From Staphylotrichum longicolle (Eukaryota; Ascomycota; Sordariomycetes; Sordariales; Chaetomiaceae), in contig JAHCVI010000001.1 of NCBI GenBank assembly GCA_019096155.1, positions 8,308,001 to 8,372,000 on the forward strand: 64,000 nt of DNA. Direction: 5' to 3'. A program made the translations under genes and the position numbers. Shown here piece after piece: positions 10,549 to 20,610 of the stretch. The notes beneath the pieces were generated by a model. It was given only the letters and a program-made list of their open reading frames with translations. It had not been told where the DNA came from and did no database searches. Within the stretch, counting starts at the first letter, position 1. The number at the start of each line of letters is the position of its first letter.

Positions 10549-11601
10549 CTAATCCTCCAAATCTCGGCCAAAGTCCACAAGCCGCAACCTCTTCGCGTCC
10601 TTGGGGTGGAAGACGGCAACCTTGGATCGGACGAGGAATCTTGCTGCTGCGGATTCCCGGGGGAGCTCCACATACGCCGCCGACGTGTCCCCTCCTGCCT
10701 CCATCAGCTTGTTCATAAGCTGCTCCGTGAGATCACGCATCTCTGCGCTCGCAGCCGATGCCTCGTCCCTCTCGCGCTTCCTCTTGTTCGGCTGATCTTG
10801 CTGGTCTTGAGGACCCCATATGTCGTCGAGGCGTCGCTGCCGCTTGTCGTGATCTGGTTGGCTTGGGGCCTTCTTCAGCTTGCCTTGTGCACTGAAACCG
10901 GCGCTTAGATCGTCCGGGTCGATGTCCATCAGCCCTCCCACCACCGGGCCACCCAGCTCCTCTGCTGCCAGCATAGGGCCGAGATGCTCGCCAATGAACC
11001 AGTCCAACTCCTTCATGAGGCTAGACGTCTGCTTGTCCCAGTGATCCTTTTGTTGCTTGAGCTTGGCGATATGCTCCTTGGCAATCTGATCCTCAGACTT
11101 CTCCTCTCTGCTCTCGAGGCCATCACGTAGCGACTGGATGCGGTTTTCAAGGGCCAGCTGCAGGGCTTGCTGCTCGCGCAGGTTTACCCGCTCTCTCTCT
11201 ATCCTCCGCTCCAGCTGCTCCAGTGAAGCCGCTTGTGAGTCGGTGTACTCTTTGGTCTCTGCGATAGTCTGCTGCGCCCGCCGCATAGCGAGGAGGACTG
11301 GCAGGACGGATCCCGGCGGTGGCAGCAAAGGCTCGGCCTCGGTCACGGCTTGATACGCGCTTGTCATGATCTCCAAGGAATCTTTTGCCGAGAGCCCGGT
11401 GCCAGAACTGGCGGCAGATGCCTTCAGCTGTGCGAGGCGTTAGCAACGCAAGACGCAAGATGTGGGTGGCATGAACTTGAAACGCACTTGATGCACGGCA
11501 TCCTCCAGTCGCCGTTTCCTGCTGTTGAGCTCTTGAATGGTGCGTTCGAGCTCGGCCTCGTAAGGGCCACTGACACGGGCGGAACTCTGAACGCCCTCCA
11601 T
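10549..11601 (-). CDS. CENP-K/Sim4-like inner kinetochore protein
   Basis: Two minus-strand exons, 11601-11488 and 11427-10549, give 330 aa; the 60-bp intron has a GTGCGT donor, a CTAAC branch point and a CACAG acceptor. Residues 1-38 (MEGVQSSARV...AVHQ) start a helix; residues of about 85-190 are a long coiled coil (QQTIAETKEYTDSQAASLEQ and following). The C-terminus, AAYVELPRESAAARFLVRSK then VAVFHPKDAKRLRLVDF, matches the conserved end of CENP-K ('PYVELLLRNGIA..HP.D..RIRL..F'). CENP-K (Sim4 in fission yeast) belongs to the constitutive centromere network at the inner kinetochore. A basic KRKRER stretch at about 245 could be nuclear targeting. Overall similarity is low, so this rests mainly on the C-terminal pattern and the coiled coil. 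No known partner lies nearby. Confidence 0.65.
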
Positions 11602-13196
11602 GAGTGAGGTGTTGACGTGTTGACGGGTTGACGTGGTGGAGAGGAGCTTGGCTCGTTGTGTAGGGTTGTGTATGGGCTACTTTCAATCCTTTCAGGATAC
11701 CAGGTCGGCGGTCGGTGCAAACCCCGAGTCCCGCCACGCAATACAATGAACCCGGCACCAAAATTGTAGAGGAATGTTACCGTATGTTTGTTTTCAAGCT
11801 CTGGGCGCTCGGATGGACAGGATCATGACGCTCCATCCAGCCAGAAGGAGCAATTTACCGCCCGCCTCGCCTCTGTAATCTGGGGCTTGAACAAGATGAC
11901 AACCAGGCGCCAAATTCCAGACCCAGCTCACAATCTGCCGTTTTTCTTTGGCACCCACTATTGAACCAGGACCTTAAGCCATATTATAGAAATCGGCGAG
12001 TATTGCTGCAAATGCATAGAGAGAGAATGCACCGATGCCTTGAAAGGATCAACTTAAGGGCAGACGTGGCTCGAACACTGCATTGCGTCTCATCCAGCGG
12101 CCTGGAACTGTGCCCACTGCCTGTGCCACAGCACTGTGTGCCCCGCCCCAATCCGCTAAAATAGAATTGGCTCCTGTGCACCTGCCTCATTGGCTGCCTG
12201 GTCCGTGCCCAGAGCGAGGTCCACAAGTTCGAGCAGGCAAGGCTGCAGCCCGCTGAGATCTCTCTCCGTTTCATCAACCTCTCCTTTCCACACTCTAAAC
12301 CGTCTCGAGACGTCCTTCCCCCATCAAGCCCCTTGCTCGGCGCTCCTCTCGCAGCCTGCCGAACAACACAGGAGACCGATCTTTCGCGCCTGCCGTGTTT
12401 TTGCGCCAGGCTTTCCTTAGCGATTCGATACTCGTCCCCTCGCGACCCGATTTCTGCAATTCGCCACCACGCCCGACTTCCCCCCATCTCGCCGACCAAA
12501 GGAGCCGCAATCCACCCGGCCCCATCCTCACAATACGAATACCGGAATCGCGTCACAGGCGGCCAGCTAGCTGAAGCCTGTCGCTGCGCAAACAGGCAGT
12601 TTGAGAAGGGAATCAGGCAGTGTTTGCTGGTTTGACAGGCAAAGGTTTGAGTTACCTGAGTGCTTCCGAAACAGCTGCCCTCATTTCAGCGCCCTCCTGC
12701 CTCCCAATTCACCACCCACCCTGTTTCTCGAGCGCCCTCTTCCTCTGCAACCTCCGCACGGCACGCACCACCTTGTCTTCTCTCTCTCTCTCTACTCAAC
12801 CTGCCCAACCTCCATCTCTCGCCCGTCGCGCCTCTTTGCGGACAAGTCGCCGTCACTGGTTGCGCAGCAGCAAGTCGATCGGGATTTGGACCTTCTCCGT
12901 CACTACCCACCTACACGCGTCAAACCACCACGTTCCGTCCTTCCGCCGTCATTCCCCCGTTCTTTGGCCCGAAAGCTCTCACTTCCTCGACCTGCCCAGA
13001 GCATAAACCTTCAACTCTGCCCGACTTAACCAAGCACCATCACCCTGCCCGGCCCAGCCACTACACCTGCACGTTTTCCTTCGAAAACCCCCAAGGTGTA
13101 GATAACTGCGATAATCCAATTGAAAACATCGAGTGTCCCGACATCTGGGCAAACATCCCACTCGCGACGTGAAAAACTTCCCACATTTAGCCCAAC
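11602..13196. other. Divergent promoter and long pyrimidine-rich leader of the KH gene
   Basis: This 1595-bp stretch lies between divergent genes. From about 12,180 to the KH start codon it is very C/T-rich, with a (TC)n tract near 12,780-12,795 and many short open frames in all plus frames, some over 100 codons. None has recognisable domains. I read it as promoter plus a long 5' UTR that may contain an unrecognised intron. Confidence 0.5.
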
Positions 13197-14716
13197 ATGT
13201 CCGCCTCACCCCAGCCGACACACTCCGCCAAGCGGCCCCTCGAGGAGACTTCTTCCCCCTCCGTCGCCGACCAGCCCGAAGCTAAGCGACCGGCTCTCGA
13301 CAAGGTGATCAAGGATCAGGAAGAGATTCAGGAGCCAATCTCCGGTACCAACGGCGATGCCGCCGCGTTTGCGCCAGTTCCAACTGCGGAGGCAAACGGC
13401 GACTCAAAGGCAAACGGGGAGAAGTCCGAAGTGAAGGACGCCCAAGGCGATACGGTTGTTCCGGACGCACCCGAGACCAAGCCTATCACCAGCACCGCCA
13501 GTGCAGAGATCACGCAGGGCCAGTCCGGCCCGCCCCCGGGAGCACACGACGAGACTGCTTGGATCCACGTCCGGGCTGTTATTTCGAGCCCGGAGGCCGC
13601 CACCGTCATTGGGAAGGGCGGCGAGAATGTGTCCAAGATCAGGCAGATGTCCGGTGCCAAGTGCACTGTCAGCGACTACCAGAAGGGTGCAGTGGAGCGC
13701 ATCCTCACTGTGAGCGGCATCGTTGATGCTGTTGCGAAGGTATGGCATGGAGGGTCTTGCTTTTGTCATGGGATTTGAAGCTAACCCGATTGCAGGCCTT
13801 CGGTCTGATCATCCGGACTCTGAACAATGAGCCTCTGGGCGAGCCTTCGAGCCAGAACTCCAAGACATACCCCCTGCGCCTGCTGGTCCCTCACATCTTG
13901 ATCGGATCCATCATTGGCAAGGGCGGCGCCCGCATCAAGGAGATCCAGGAAGCATCTGGTGCCCGCCTGAACGCATCCGACTCGTGCCTTCCCTTGTCCA
14001 CGGAGCGCTCGCTGGTCGTGATGGGTGTGGCCGATGCTGTCCACATTGCAACGTACTATGTTGGCAGCACACTTCTTGAGCAGCTCAACGAGCGTTTCGG
14101 TGGCGCCGCGGCTTCGGCCTACGCGACTCGCAGCGGCGGTCCTGCTGGAGCTGTCCCTGGCGGCATGCAGGTGATTCCATACAATCCCCAGCCGGCTGGC
14201 GGCAACTATGGCAATCGGGACAACTACCACCGCGGTCGTCAGGATCCCAGAGCCCACCACATGCCTCCCCAGTCCTACGCGCCTCAGTACGGCCACCCTC
14301 ATCAGCCGCACCCGAATCCGGCCGTCCAGATGCCGTATGGAGGTCACGCTGCTGGTGGGTATGGACCTGGACCCCACGCCCAGCCTCACCCAGCCGGTCC
14401 CGCGGGACCTCATGGCGGCCCTGCCGGGCCTCACGGACAGCCTATGCCTGGCGGTGCGGCCATGCCGGGGGCTCCTCTGACCCAACAGATCTACATTCCC
14501 AACGACATGGTCGGTGCCATCATCGGAAAGGGCGGCCAGAAGATCAACGAGATCCGACAAATCAGTGGCAGCGTGATTAAGATTAATGAACCACAGGACA
14601 ACAGCAACGAACGTCTCGTCACGATCACTGGCACTGAGGAGTGCAACCGGATGGCACTCTACATGCTCTACTCTCGGCTCGGTAAGCTCAGGGAGCAACA
14701 GAACAACCCGACTTGA
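13197..14716 (+). CDS. Triple KH-domain RNA-binding protein (Rnc1/PBP2/HEK2 type)
   Basis: Two exons, 13197-13739 and 13796-14716, give 487 aa. The 56-bp intron (GTATGG...TTGCAG) falls inside the helix that ends the first KH domain. A Glu/Ala/Pro-rich N-terminus of about 115 residues includes KRPLEE and AKRPALDK stretches. Three KH domains follow, each with the GKGG loop: KH1 about 120-183 (ATVIGKGGENVSKIRQMSGA), KH2 about 206-275 (SIIGKGGARIKEIQEASGA) and KH3 about 410-478 (AIIGKGGQKINEIRQISGS). KH2 and KH3 are separated by a Gly/Pro/His/Gln-rich, probably disordered linker. The architecture is that of poly(C)-binding/hnRNP K-like proteins such as fission yeast Rnc1 and budding yeast Pbp2/Hek2, which bind mRNAs and affect their stability or localisation. 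The exact orthologue was not resolved. Confidence 0.9.
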
Positions 14717-15672
14717 TCCCAGCAAGCGCTAATAAGGTCCCACAAATAGAAAACGAGAAACACCGGATCTAGTCGATTCTCCGGCGGGCTCGAGCTCGCA
14801 TCCTCTTCTCGTATCTCTCGGTATTTTCGATGGCGTTTGGGGTGGTTTCGCGGAGGCAGGGACAGAAAAGCTTCATGGTATCTTCTCTATGTCCTCTGCC
14901 CAAATCAGGTCACGAGTGGTATTTCCCGGGGTTGTCATAGCATTCACCTCAGAGGCCTTCTTAATGAGTCACCTTCACCTCTGCACCTTCTCTTGCCCGA
15001 GACCCTGCACGCTTGGATCACACTCCCGCCCTTTCCTGTGATGCTCTTCCCCGTTCTGCATTTGAACCCTGCTCCAGTCCGTCAGTGCGAGGTCCCTGCT
15101 CCTCCTCTTCAGCCTCTCCTGTCCCCGTCGCTGCCAACATTGCACCTTCAGATGGGCCCATAGAATCTGGTACCTAGAGTTACGGTCCCCTCAAATTCCG
15201 GCTGCTAACAGACACCTTTGGTTCTAGTGACGATTTGGCAAAGACATGTGCGCGTCTTTAAACACGAGTCTTGAATCATAGCCGCCCAAACGGATTCTCT
15301 TTATTCATCTTGCAGTTTGCTGACATTGGACACAAAAACAGGTTCAAGGTTATTGAAAGCTAAAAATAACTAGTACTCGATTCCGACAATTCCAGATTTC
15401 CTGACATACAATACAATCGTGAATCACCTACACAATATCCCGTGTGTTTTTTTTTTCTTTTTTTGGTTGGGCAAAAGGTGCCATATCTTCCCCTGAATCA
15501 ACCATCCATACTCGCCAACCGGAAAACACGGGTCAGTTGACCAGTCCGTTTCCTGTCAAGGTCCTCCATCCGTAGATCAGCTCGACCCAACTCGACTCCT
15601 CCTTCCTGCTCTTCTTTTGAGTACTGCCAGGAAGAGTTTCCTGTTTGATCCTGGCACCGTCCCGGCGTTTCT
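14717..15672. other. Convergent intergenic region
   Basis: This 956-bp stretch holds the 3' flanks of the KH gene and the small minus-strand gene. Around 15,230-15,470 it is AT-rich with T tracts (15,450-15,464), as expected of 3' UTRs. No gene is supported. Confidence 0.6.
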
Positions 15673-16071
15673 TCACTTTTGGCCATGGACAAAGCTGCAA
15701 CCCCTGTGTATTAGCTACGTGTTACGGCAGGAGAAAGGTAACAGTTAGAATGGCGTACTTGTTCCACATCTTGCCGATGAAGCCCGACGCGGGCCGCTGC
15801 TCGTTCATGCTCTGGCGGCGGGCGATGGATGCGGGGTCGTCCTTGCGCTTCTGGGCCTCGAGGCCCTCGAAGAGGCCGTGCGAGGACTGGAAGTGGGTGA
15901 CGATGACTTGTTAGTGGAATGTTTGGGGGCTTGGACGGGTGCTTTGAAGGGGAGATAGAGAATCCATACCCGGCGCATGGCAGAACCGGCGCTGCCGGTG
16001 CTGCTGGTCGAGGTGGTTGAATCGGACCGGCCGGTGCGGTACTCGCTGCCTGATGGCATGTTGTCGGCCAT
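15673..16071 (-). CDS. Small conserved ascomycete protein (83 aa, function unknown)
   Basis: Three minus-strand exons, 16071-15970, 15886-15759 and 15694-15673, give 83 aa. The first intron uses the TTCCAG acceptor 17 nt after CTAAC; the nearer AAG puts the next exon out of frame. Residues 1-34 are Ser/Thr/Gly-rich (SDSTTSTSSTGSAGSAMRR). The rest reads SSHGLFEGLEAQKRKDDPAS, IARRQSMNEQRPASGFIGKM and WNNFVHGQK. The pattern HGLFEGL, ARRQS and GFIGKMWNNF is shared, as I recall, by many short hypothetical proteins of Pezizomycotina, some labelled conidiation-related. There is no signal peptide, membrane span or enzymatic motif. The last exon has only 22 nt (FVHGQK plus stop), so gene finders may misplace the end. 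I cannot assign a function. Confidence 0.75.
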
Positions 16072-17583
16072 TGTTTCGTGTGTCTTGGAAGTGTCCGGTC
16101 AATGTAGATGTTGTGTGTGTGGTGGATGCTGCCCAGTTGCCTGTTTCTGCGAGGAGGTTAAGTTGCAGGATGGTCTGATACGAGGACGAGGAGAGGAGCG
16201 GGGTATATGTGTAGGACAAAGAAGAGAGGGAGGCTCTTGCGTCGAGCTGCTTAGAGCTGCTTAGAAAGCTGGTTCAGCTCACATGCCCCCGTATGGTCTG
16301 GATGTTCCCCCCGCATTTAGCGATCGCTAGGGTGGCTCAGAGTGGCTAGCTGGGGTGACCCGGGGAGCTGAGGTCGATCCATGGGGGAAGGTACTGATTA
16401 TTCACAATCATGATGACTTCACCAATGGGAGACCTCGACGCCCGAGTCGTTCGATGGGCGCATGCTTCTAGACGCATTGGCGACGTGCGGGGATCGAGGG
16501 CGCCTCCCGGGTCATGTTTCGTAAGAGCGGGTTGGCTCCATGTACTTTGTCCTATCGGTCCAGCTGACCGCAAACCGAGATGGAAGGGTATCAAATTCCC
16601 TTCGGCTATCGGTACAACGACTGAAATGTCCTGTACTCAAGCCCCATGGCCTCGCTTGTAAGGTAGATGAGGAAGAGGCAAGGTCTCTCCCTCCTGACTT
16701 GGCCTTGACTTCAGGCAGGGTTGCTCCTGTCTATTCGTTGACGCGAGGCTACATACGACGGAGCACCTTCTCCTAAACGTGTTTGCTTGTCTCGGGGTTC
16801 CTCAACTCTCTAATTGCCCATTGTGGACATGAGACGCAATGATGGACCCAAATGATGGACATTAATTGAACGTCAACTTGAGATCGAGCATGATACCTTG
16901 TGACGTCATCCCCGAAAGATGGTTTCTCTGTTATCGGCATAACGTTAGCCCAGGATCTCGAGTTCAAAGTCGATGGATGTGTGGTTTCTTATCTGGCGAT
17001 TGCTTCGAATGGACTTGGTTACCGAGAATCGAGTACACACTCTGAGCTGAAGCAATCGATGTAGGTCCCTGCGGCCTCAATGAGGGTTTAACACTGAGCA
17101 GGGGCTGTCTTGGTGTGTGTCCTGATTTGGCAGGTGGGGAATGCAGGCCTGAGCGCTAAGCTGTTTCCAGTTCCAAGCCTACGCACTGCAACACCTTCAA
17201 CCACCTCACCTTGCTTCCATGAATGTCCCGTACTTACCAAAGGTAAGTTAACTGTTGTTGATTGTTCAGATCAAAGGTATTGGGTCAAAGCAAATAAGTG
17301 GATAAAAGACGGTCGATTTCAGACGTGCAGTGTGCATTGAGGGCGTTACTATGGATTTGGTCATCTTCTCTTCGAAACTCTGGCCCTCCTGGGCTCCTTC
17401 TCTAAAGCCCAACGCAGGCATGCGGCCTAGGCAGCAACCCCTCGCGTCACCCCAAGATCTTCCAAGAACCCGAAGCACAATAAATCCCAAGATGAGTTGC
17501 CATAATGTTCAGGTTGCCTTGATGCAAGACACGCAACCACTTCGTTTTCCCTAAGATTTGAGAAAATCAGCAACACACCAACA
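16072..17583. other. Divergent intergenic region
   Basis: This 1512-bp stretch separates the small conserved gene (minus) from the ubiquitin hydrolase (plus). Open frames are short, overlapping and without protein character. I see no RNA gene or repeat in it. Confidence 0.5.
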
Positions 17584-18394
17584 ATGGCGAATAAACGTTT
17601 TACCATGCTCGGTAAGACCACACGCTTTAATGAACACAGATGCCGCTAGTGGGGCTGACTCCAGAGAAGAGAACAACCCGGAGGTGATGAATGCCCTGGC
17701 AAAGAAGTTGGGGCTCTCCAGTGACCTGGAGTTCTACGACGTCTACTCGCTTGACGACCCGGACCTGCTCGCCCACATCCCACGCCCTGTTTATGCCTTG
17801 CTCGTCATTGTGCCGTTGACTCCGGCGTGGAAGCAAGACCGCGAAAACGAGAACGTGGCGCTCGGTGACCCGACCAGTTACTATCATGGCGGCGCAGCTG
17901 GCGAGGGCACCGAGCCCGTGATTTGGTTCAAGCAAATCATCGGCGATGCTTGCGGCTCGTACGGACTTCTTCACTGTGCCATCAACGGTGCCACTTCCAA
18001 ATTCATATTGCCTGGGAGCACCCTCGAGCAGCTGCGCAACGACGCCATTCCCCTTCTCAAGGACGAGCGTGCTAAGATGCTCTACGACAACAAGGCATTT
18101 GAGGAAGCTCATCAGTCCGTCGCCGGGATGGGAGACACCCCTGACCCTGGCATCGGAGGCCGCGAGCATGCTGGTCAGCACTTTGTCGCTTTTGTCAAGG
18201 CGAACGGCCATCTCTGGGAACTGGAGGGCGATCGGAATGGGCCGCTGGATCGAGGCGAGCTTGGTGAACACGAGGACGTCCTGAGCCCGCGGGCACTGGA
18301 CCTGGGCTTGAAGCGCATCATCAAGTTGGATTTGGATGCTGGTGGTCGGGATCCTCGGTTCAGTTGCATAGCGCTCGCTCCCAAGGCAGACTGA
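17584..18394 (+). CDS. YUH1: Ubiquitin C-terminal hydrolase, peptidase C12 family
   Basis: Two exons, 17584-17611 and 17667-18394, give 251 aa. The start MANKRFTML joins EENNPEVMNALAKKLGL through a 55-bp intron (GTAAGA donor, GCTGAC branch point, CAGAG acceptor). An open frame reaches further upstream, but the family start 'P(L)ENNPEVM' fits the spliced form. The oxyanion Gln99 and nucleophile Cys105 lie in KQIIGDACGSYGLLH with the usual six-residue spacing, and the catalytic His is His181 in GQHFVAFV. The third catalytic residue, normally Asp in 'LYELDG', reads Glu196 in LWELEGD. The enzyme releases small adducts and peptides from the ubiquitin or NEDD8 C-terminus, in the cytosol. The acidic substitution is conservative and may still be active. 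Confidence 0.92.
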
Positions 18395-18692
18395 GCCGCA
18401 GCTAATACATTACGGCCTTGGGCACCACGAAGCATACCTGCCTTAAACCATTCCCGTCTGGTCCCGAGTGCCTGTCATCTACGCCCAACGATGAAGACAA
18501 GCGTGTGCCCCCACGTCCATTTCCTGTCGGACGCGCGAGGGTCACAGATGTACTCGACGGTGTCGGTTGCGAAGTTGCAGCGGGTTGTTACAATACGTGC
18601 TCAGAAAAGCCCGAGAACGGGGAATGATGATGCTGAGAACACTGCCGTCGCCTCGAGACAGCGAGACCGAGACAGTCCGAAGAAGGACGGCG

Positions 18693-18716
18693 CCCAGCTT
18701 CCCAGCTTCCCAGCTT
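18693..18716. repeat. Three perfect copies of an 8-bp repeat
   Basis: CCCAGCTT is repeated three times without mismatch at 18693, 18701 and 18709. It is a short tandem repeat in an intergenic region with no visible function. Confidence 0.8.
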
Positions 18717-19236
18717 CTCAATAATTCACTTGGAATATTACCATGGAAACGGGCTCGTGTCCTTGTGGGAATGGATACGCAGTCTTCCCCTGACAGATAC
18801 ACCGAGTCGAGATAAGGGGGAGCGGTCGGTTGTCTTGTGCAGTATCTCGTCAAGTGAAGCTTTCCACCAAATCTCCAACCACCTGAGCCTGAGCTAATAT
18901 GTTCAAATGCCTCCGAGACGGCCGGGCCGCCCGCAGCGGAGTTTTCATCGGCATGCGTTCCTCAATCACGCTGTTACGATGGCCGTGATCAGCCACGCAT
19001 TCCAGTTGTCCTTGGACCGTCAACGCAACGTCTGAAACATCTTTTTCTCGACACCAATTGCCGCGCTGCAGTTCCTGGTTCACAGGCATGCAAATTGTAA
19101 AAGCCGAGTTGCATCTCGATTTCACCCTAGGAAAGACCGCCGAGAGTCGCCCCGAAGCATAGCAACTCTATCGTGATGGACGCGATGGCTAACAACCGAG
19201 ACGCGGGAGTCTTGTCGCAGTGCTCGAAGGTTCAAG

Positions 19237-19244
19237 TATAAGTA
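19237..19244 (+). promoter_or_regulatory. TATA-like element of the secreted-protein gene
   Basis: TATAAGTA lies 120 bp upstream of the start codon at 19364, in a GC-rich setting where such AT stretches are uncommon. A C/A-rich leader follows. It is a plausible core promoter by position only. Confidence 0.45.
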
Positions 19245-19363
19245 ATGGGTATCCGATCTCTAAACTTCACTTTCACCTGCCACCATCAAGCACACACAAA
19301 CACACATCCGGACCTCGAACCTTCTCAGTACAGCACCTCGTCCAGACACACTCAATCTTCAAC

Positions 19364-20236
19364 ATGAAGTTCCAGGCTTTCGGTCTTATCTGCCTCCTCA
19401 GCGGCGCCCTCGCGGCGCCCATGCAGGAGCAGGGCCAGCACTCTCAGGAGATGCAGCCGCACCAGGATGTCCCTGCTCCTGGTCCGGGCCCCGTCATTCC
19501 TCCGGGTGGTGTCGATGAGTCCGAGCTCCCCCCTCCGGAGGAGGGCGCCGAGGAAGGTGGCGAGGAGGGTGGTGAGGAGGGCGGCGAGAACGACCCCGAC
19601 ATGATGATGATGGGCATGGGCATGATGGGCCAGGGCCAGATGCACCAGGCCATGGGCCTCGACATGGACACCTTCCAGCAGATGGTCAGCGATGTTGAGA
19701 ACCAGGTTCAGCAGATCGGTAAGCATACACTCTCCCAGAGGAAAGAAGAGCTTGTCTGACCCGTTCCAGGCCATGTGGTCGAGGAGCACGCCAACGACGC
19801 CGACGGCCTCATGCAGGCTCTCGTTGACCCCATGTCCCGCCTCAACCAGACCATGGCCATGGGCGTCAGCCGCCTCGCCCTGCCCGTCGGTGGCCTTGGT
19901 GCCCTGACTGGCATCCTCGGTGGTGGTGCCGCCGCTGGTACCGTCAAGAAGCCCGCTCCCTTGGCCCTGCTCAGCGACCTCCTCCGTGCCGTCTCCAACC
20001 TCCTCGAGAACCTGCTTACTCGCGGCCCCATCGGCAACCTTCTCAGCGACTTGCTCGGCGGTGTTCTCGGTGGCGTCACCGGCACTGTCGGCGGCGTCCT
20101 CGGTGGCGGTGCCCTCGGCGGTGGTGCGGGCAGCGCCGTCCCCGACCTCCTTAACGGAGTGCTTGGCTCTGTCGGCTCCATTCTTCCGGGTGCCGGCGGT
20201 GTCGCCGCTGGCCTGCCCGTCATCGGTCACCCTTAA
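19364..20236 (+). CDS. Secreted acidic/Gly-Leu-rich protein of unknown function
   Basis: Two exons, 19364-19718 and 19770-20236, give 273 aa; the 51-bp intron runs from GTAAGC to TTCCAG. Residues 1-17 (MKFQAFGLICLLSGALA) are a clear signal peptide, probably cut before AP. Next comes a Gln/Pro stretch, then an acidic run of EEGGEEGG type at about residues 62-78, then Met/Gly-rich DMMMMGMGMMGQGQMHQAMG. From about residue 145 the sequence turns hydrophobic: amphipathic helices (LLSDLLRAVSNLLENLL) and Gly/Leu/Val repeats (GGVLGGVTGTVGGVLGGGAL), ending GLPVIGHP. It has no cysteines, so it is not a hydrophobin or a typical disulphide-rich effector. The Gly-rich half could insert into membranes or assemble on surfaces, but that is speculation. 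I do not recognise a named family. Confidence 0.8.
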
Positions 20237-20610
20237 GCGGCTACAGCACCGGCTCACTGGTCAACCTTGCCAAATACTTGGAGGCGAAGAAGGGGTGGTG
20301 AGAAAGGGATGAAAGTGTTGTCTGGTGTAATAGAATGTGTTTTCTTGCGGGGATGACGGTGTTTGTAATCGAGTGTGTTCAGGGGTAGCTGCAGGTAGTG
20401 AATGTTATTTTTATGGGGAGATCTGCCTGCTCATCGATGCATGTGTGACTTTGATCTCGAGCTAGGGCTTGCGTACGGAAACGCTCAAATGGAGCCCTCG
20501 ACAGCGCGTCTGTCAGATTTCCTTGCAGTCCATGGTCTCTCTAACAAAACACTTTCCCGCTGCCTAGTGTCCTTCTTCTCCCTTCCCAAAAGTTAGTTTC
20601 CAGCCCCCCC
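20237..20610. other. Convergent 3' flanks
   Basis: A 374-bp stretch between the secreted-protein gene (plus) and the arsenite transporter (minus). I see only probable 3' UTR sequence. Confidence 0.6.

Larger units (their letters stand above)
18395..19363. other. Intergenic region upstream of the secreted protein
   Basis: This 969-bp tandem region contains an 8-bp triple repeat at 18693-18716 and a TATA-like element at 19237-19244. From about 19,250 it is C/A-rich, as expected for a leader. No gene is supported. Confidence 0.55.

Noticed and set aside
15890..15970. Use of the AAG acceptor next to CTAAC in the 83-aa gene
   Set aside because: It is only 2-3 bases after the branch point and puts the next exon in a frame without the conserved motifs. 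The TTCCAG acceptor restores them.
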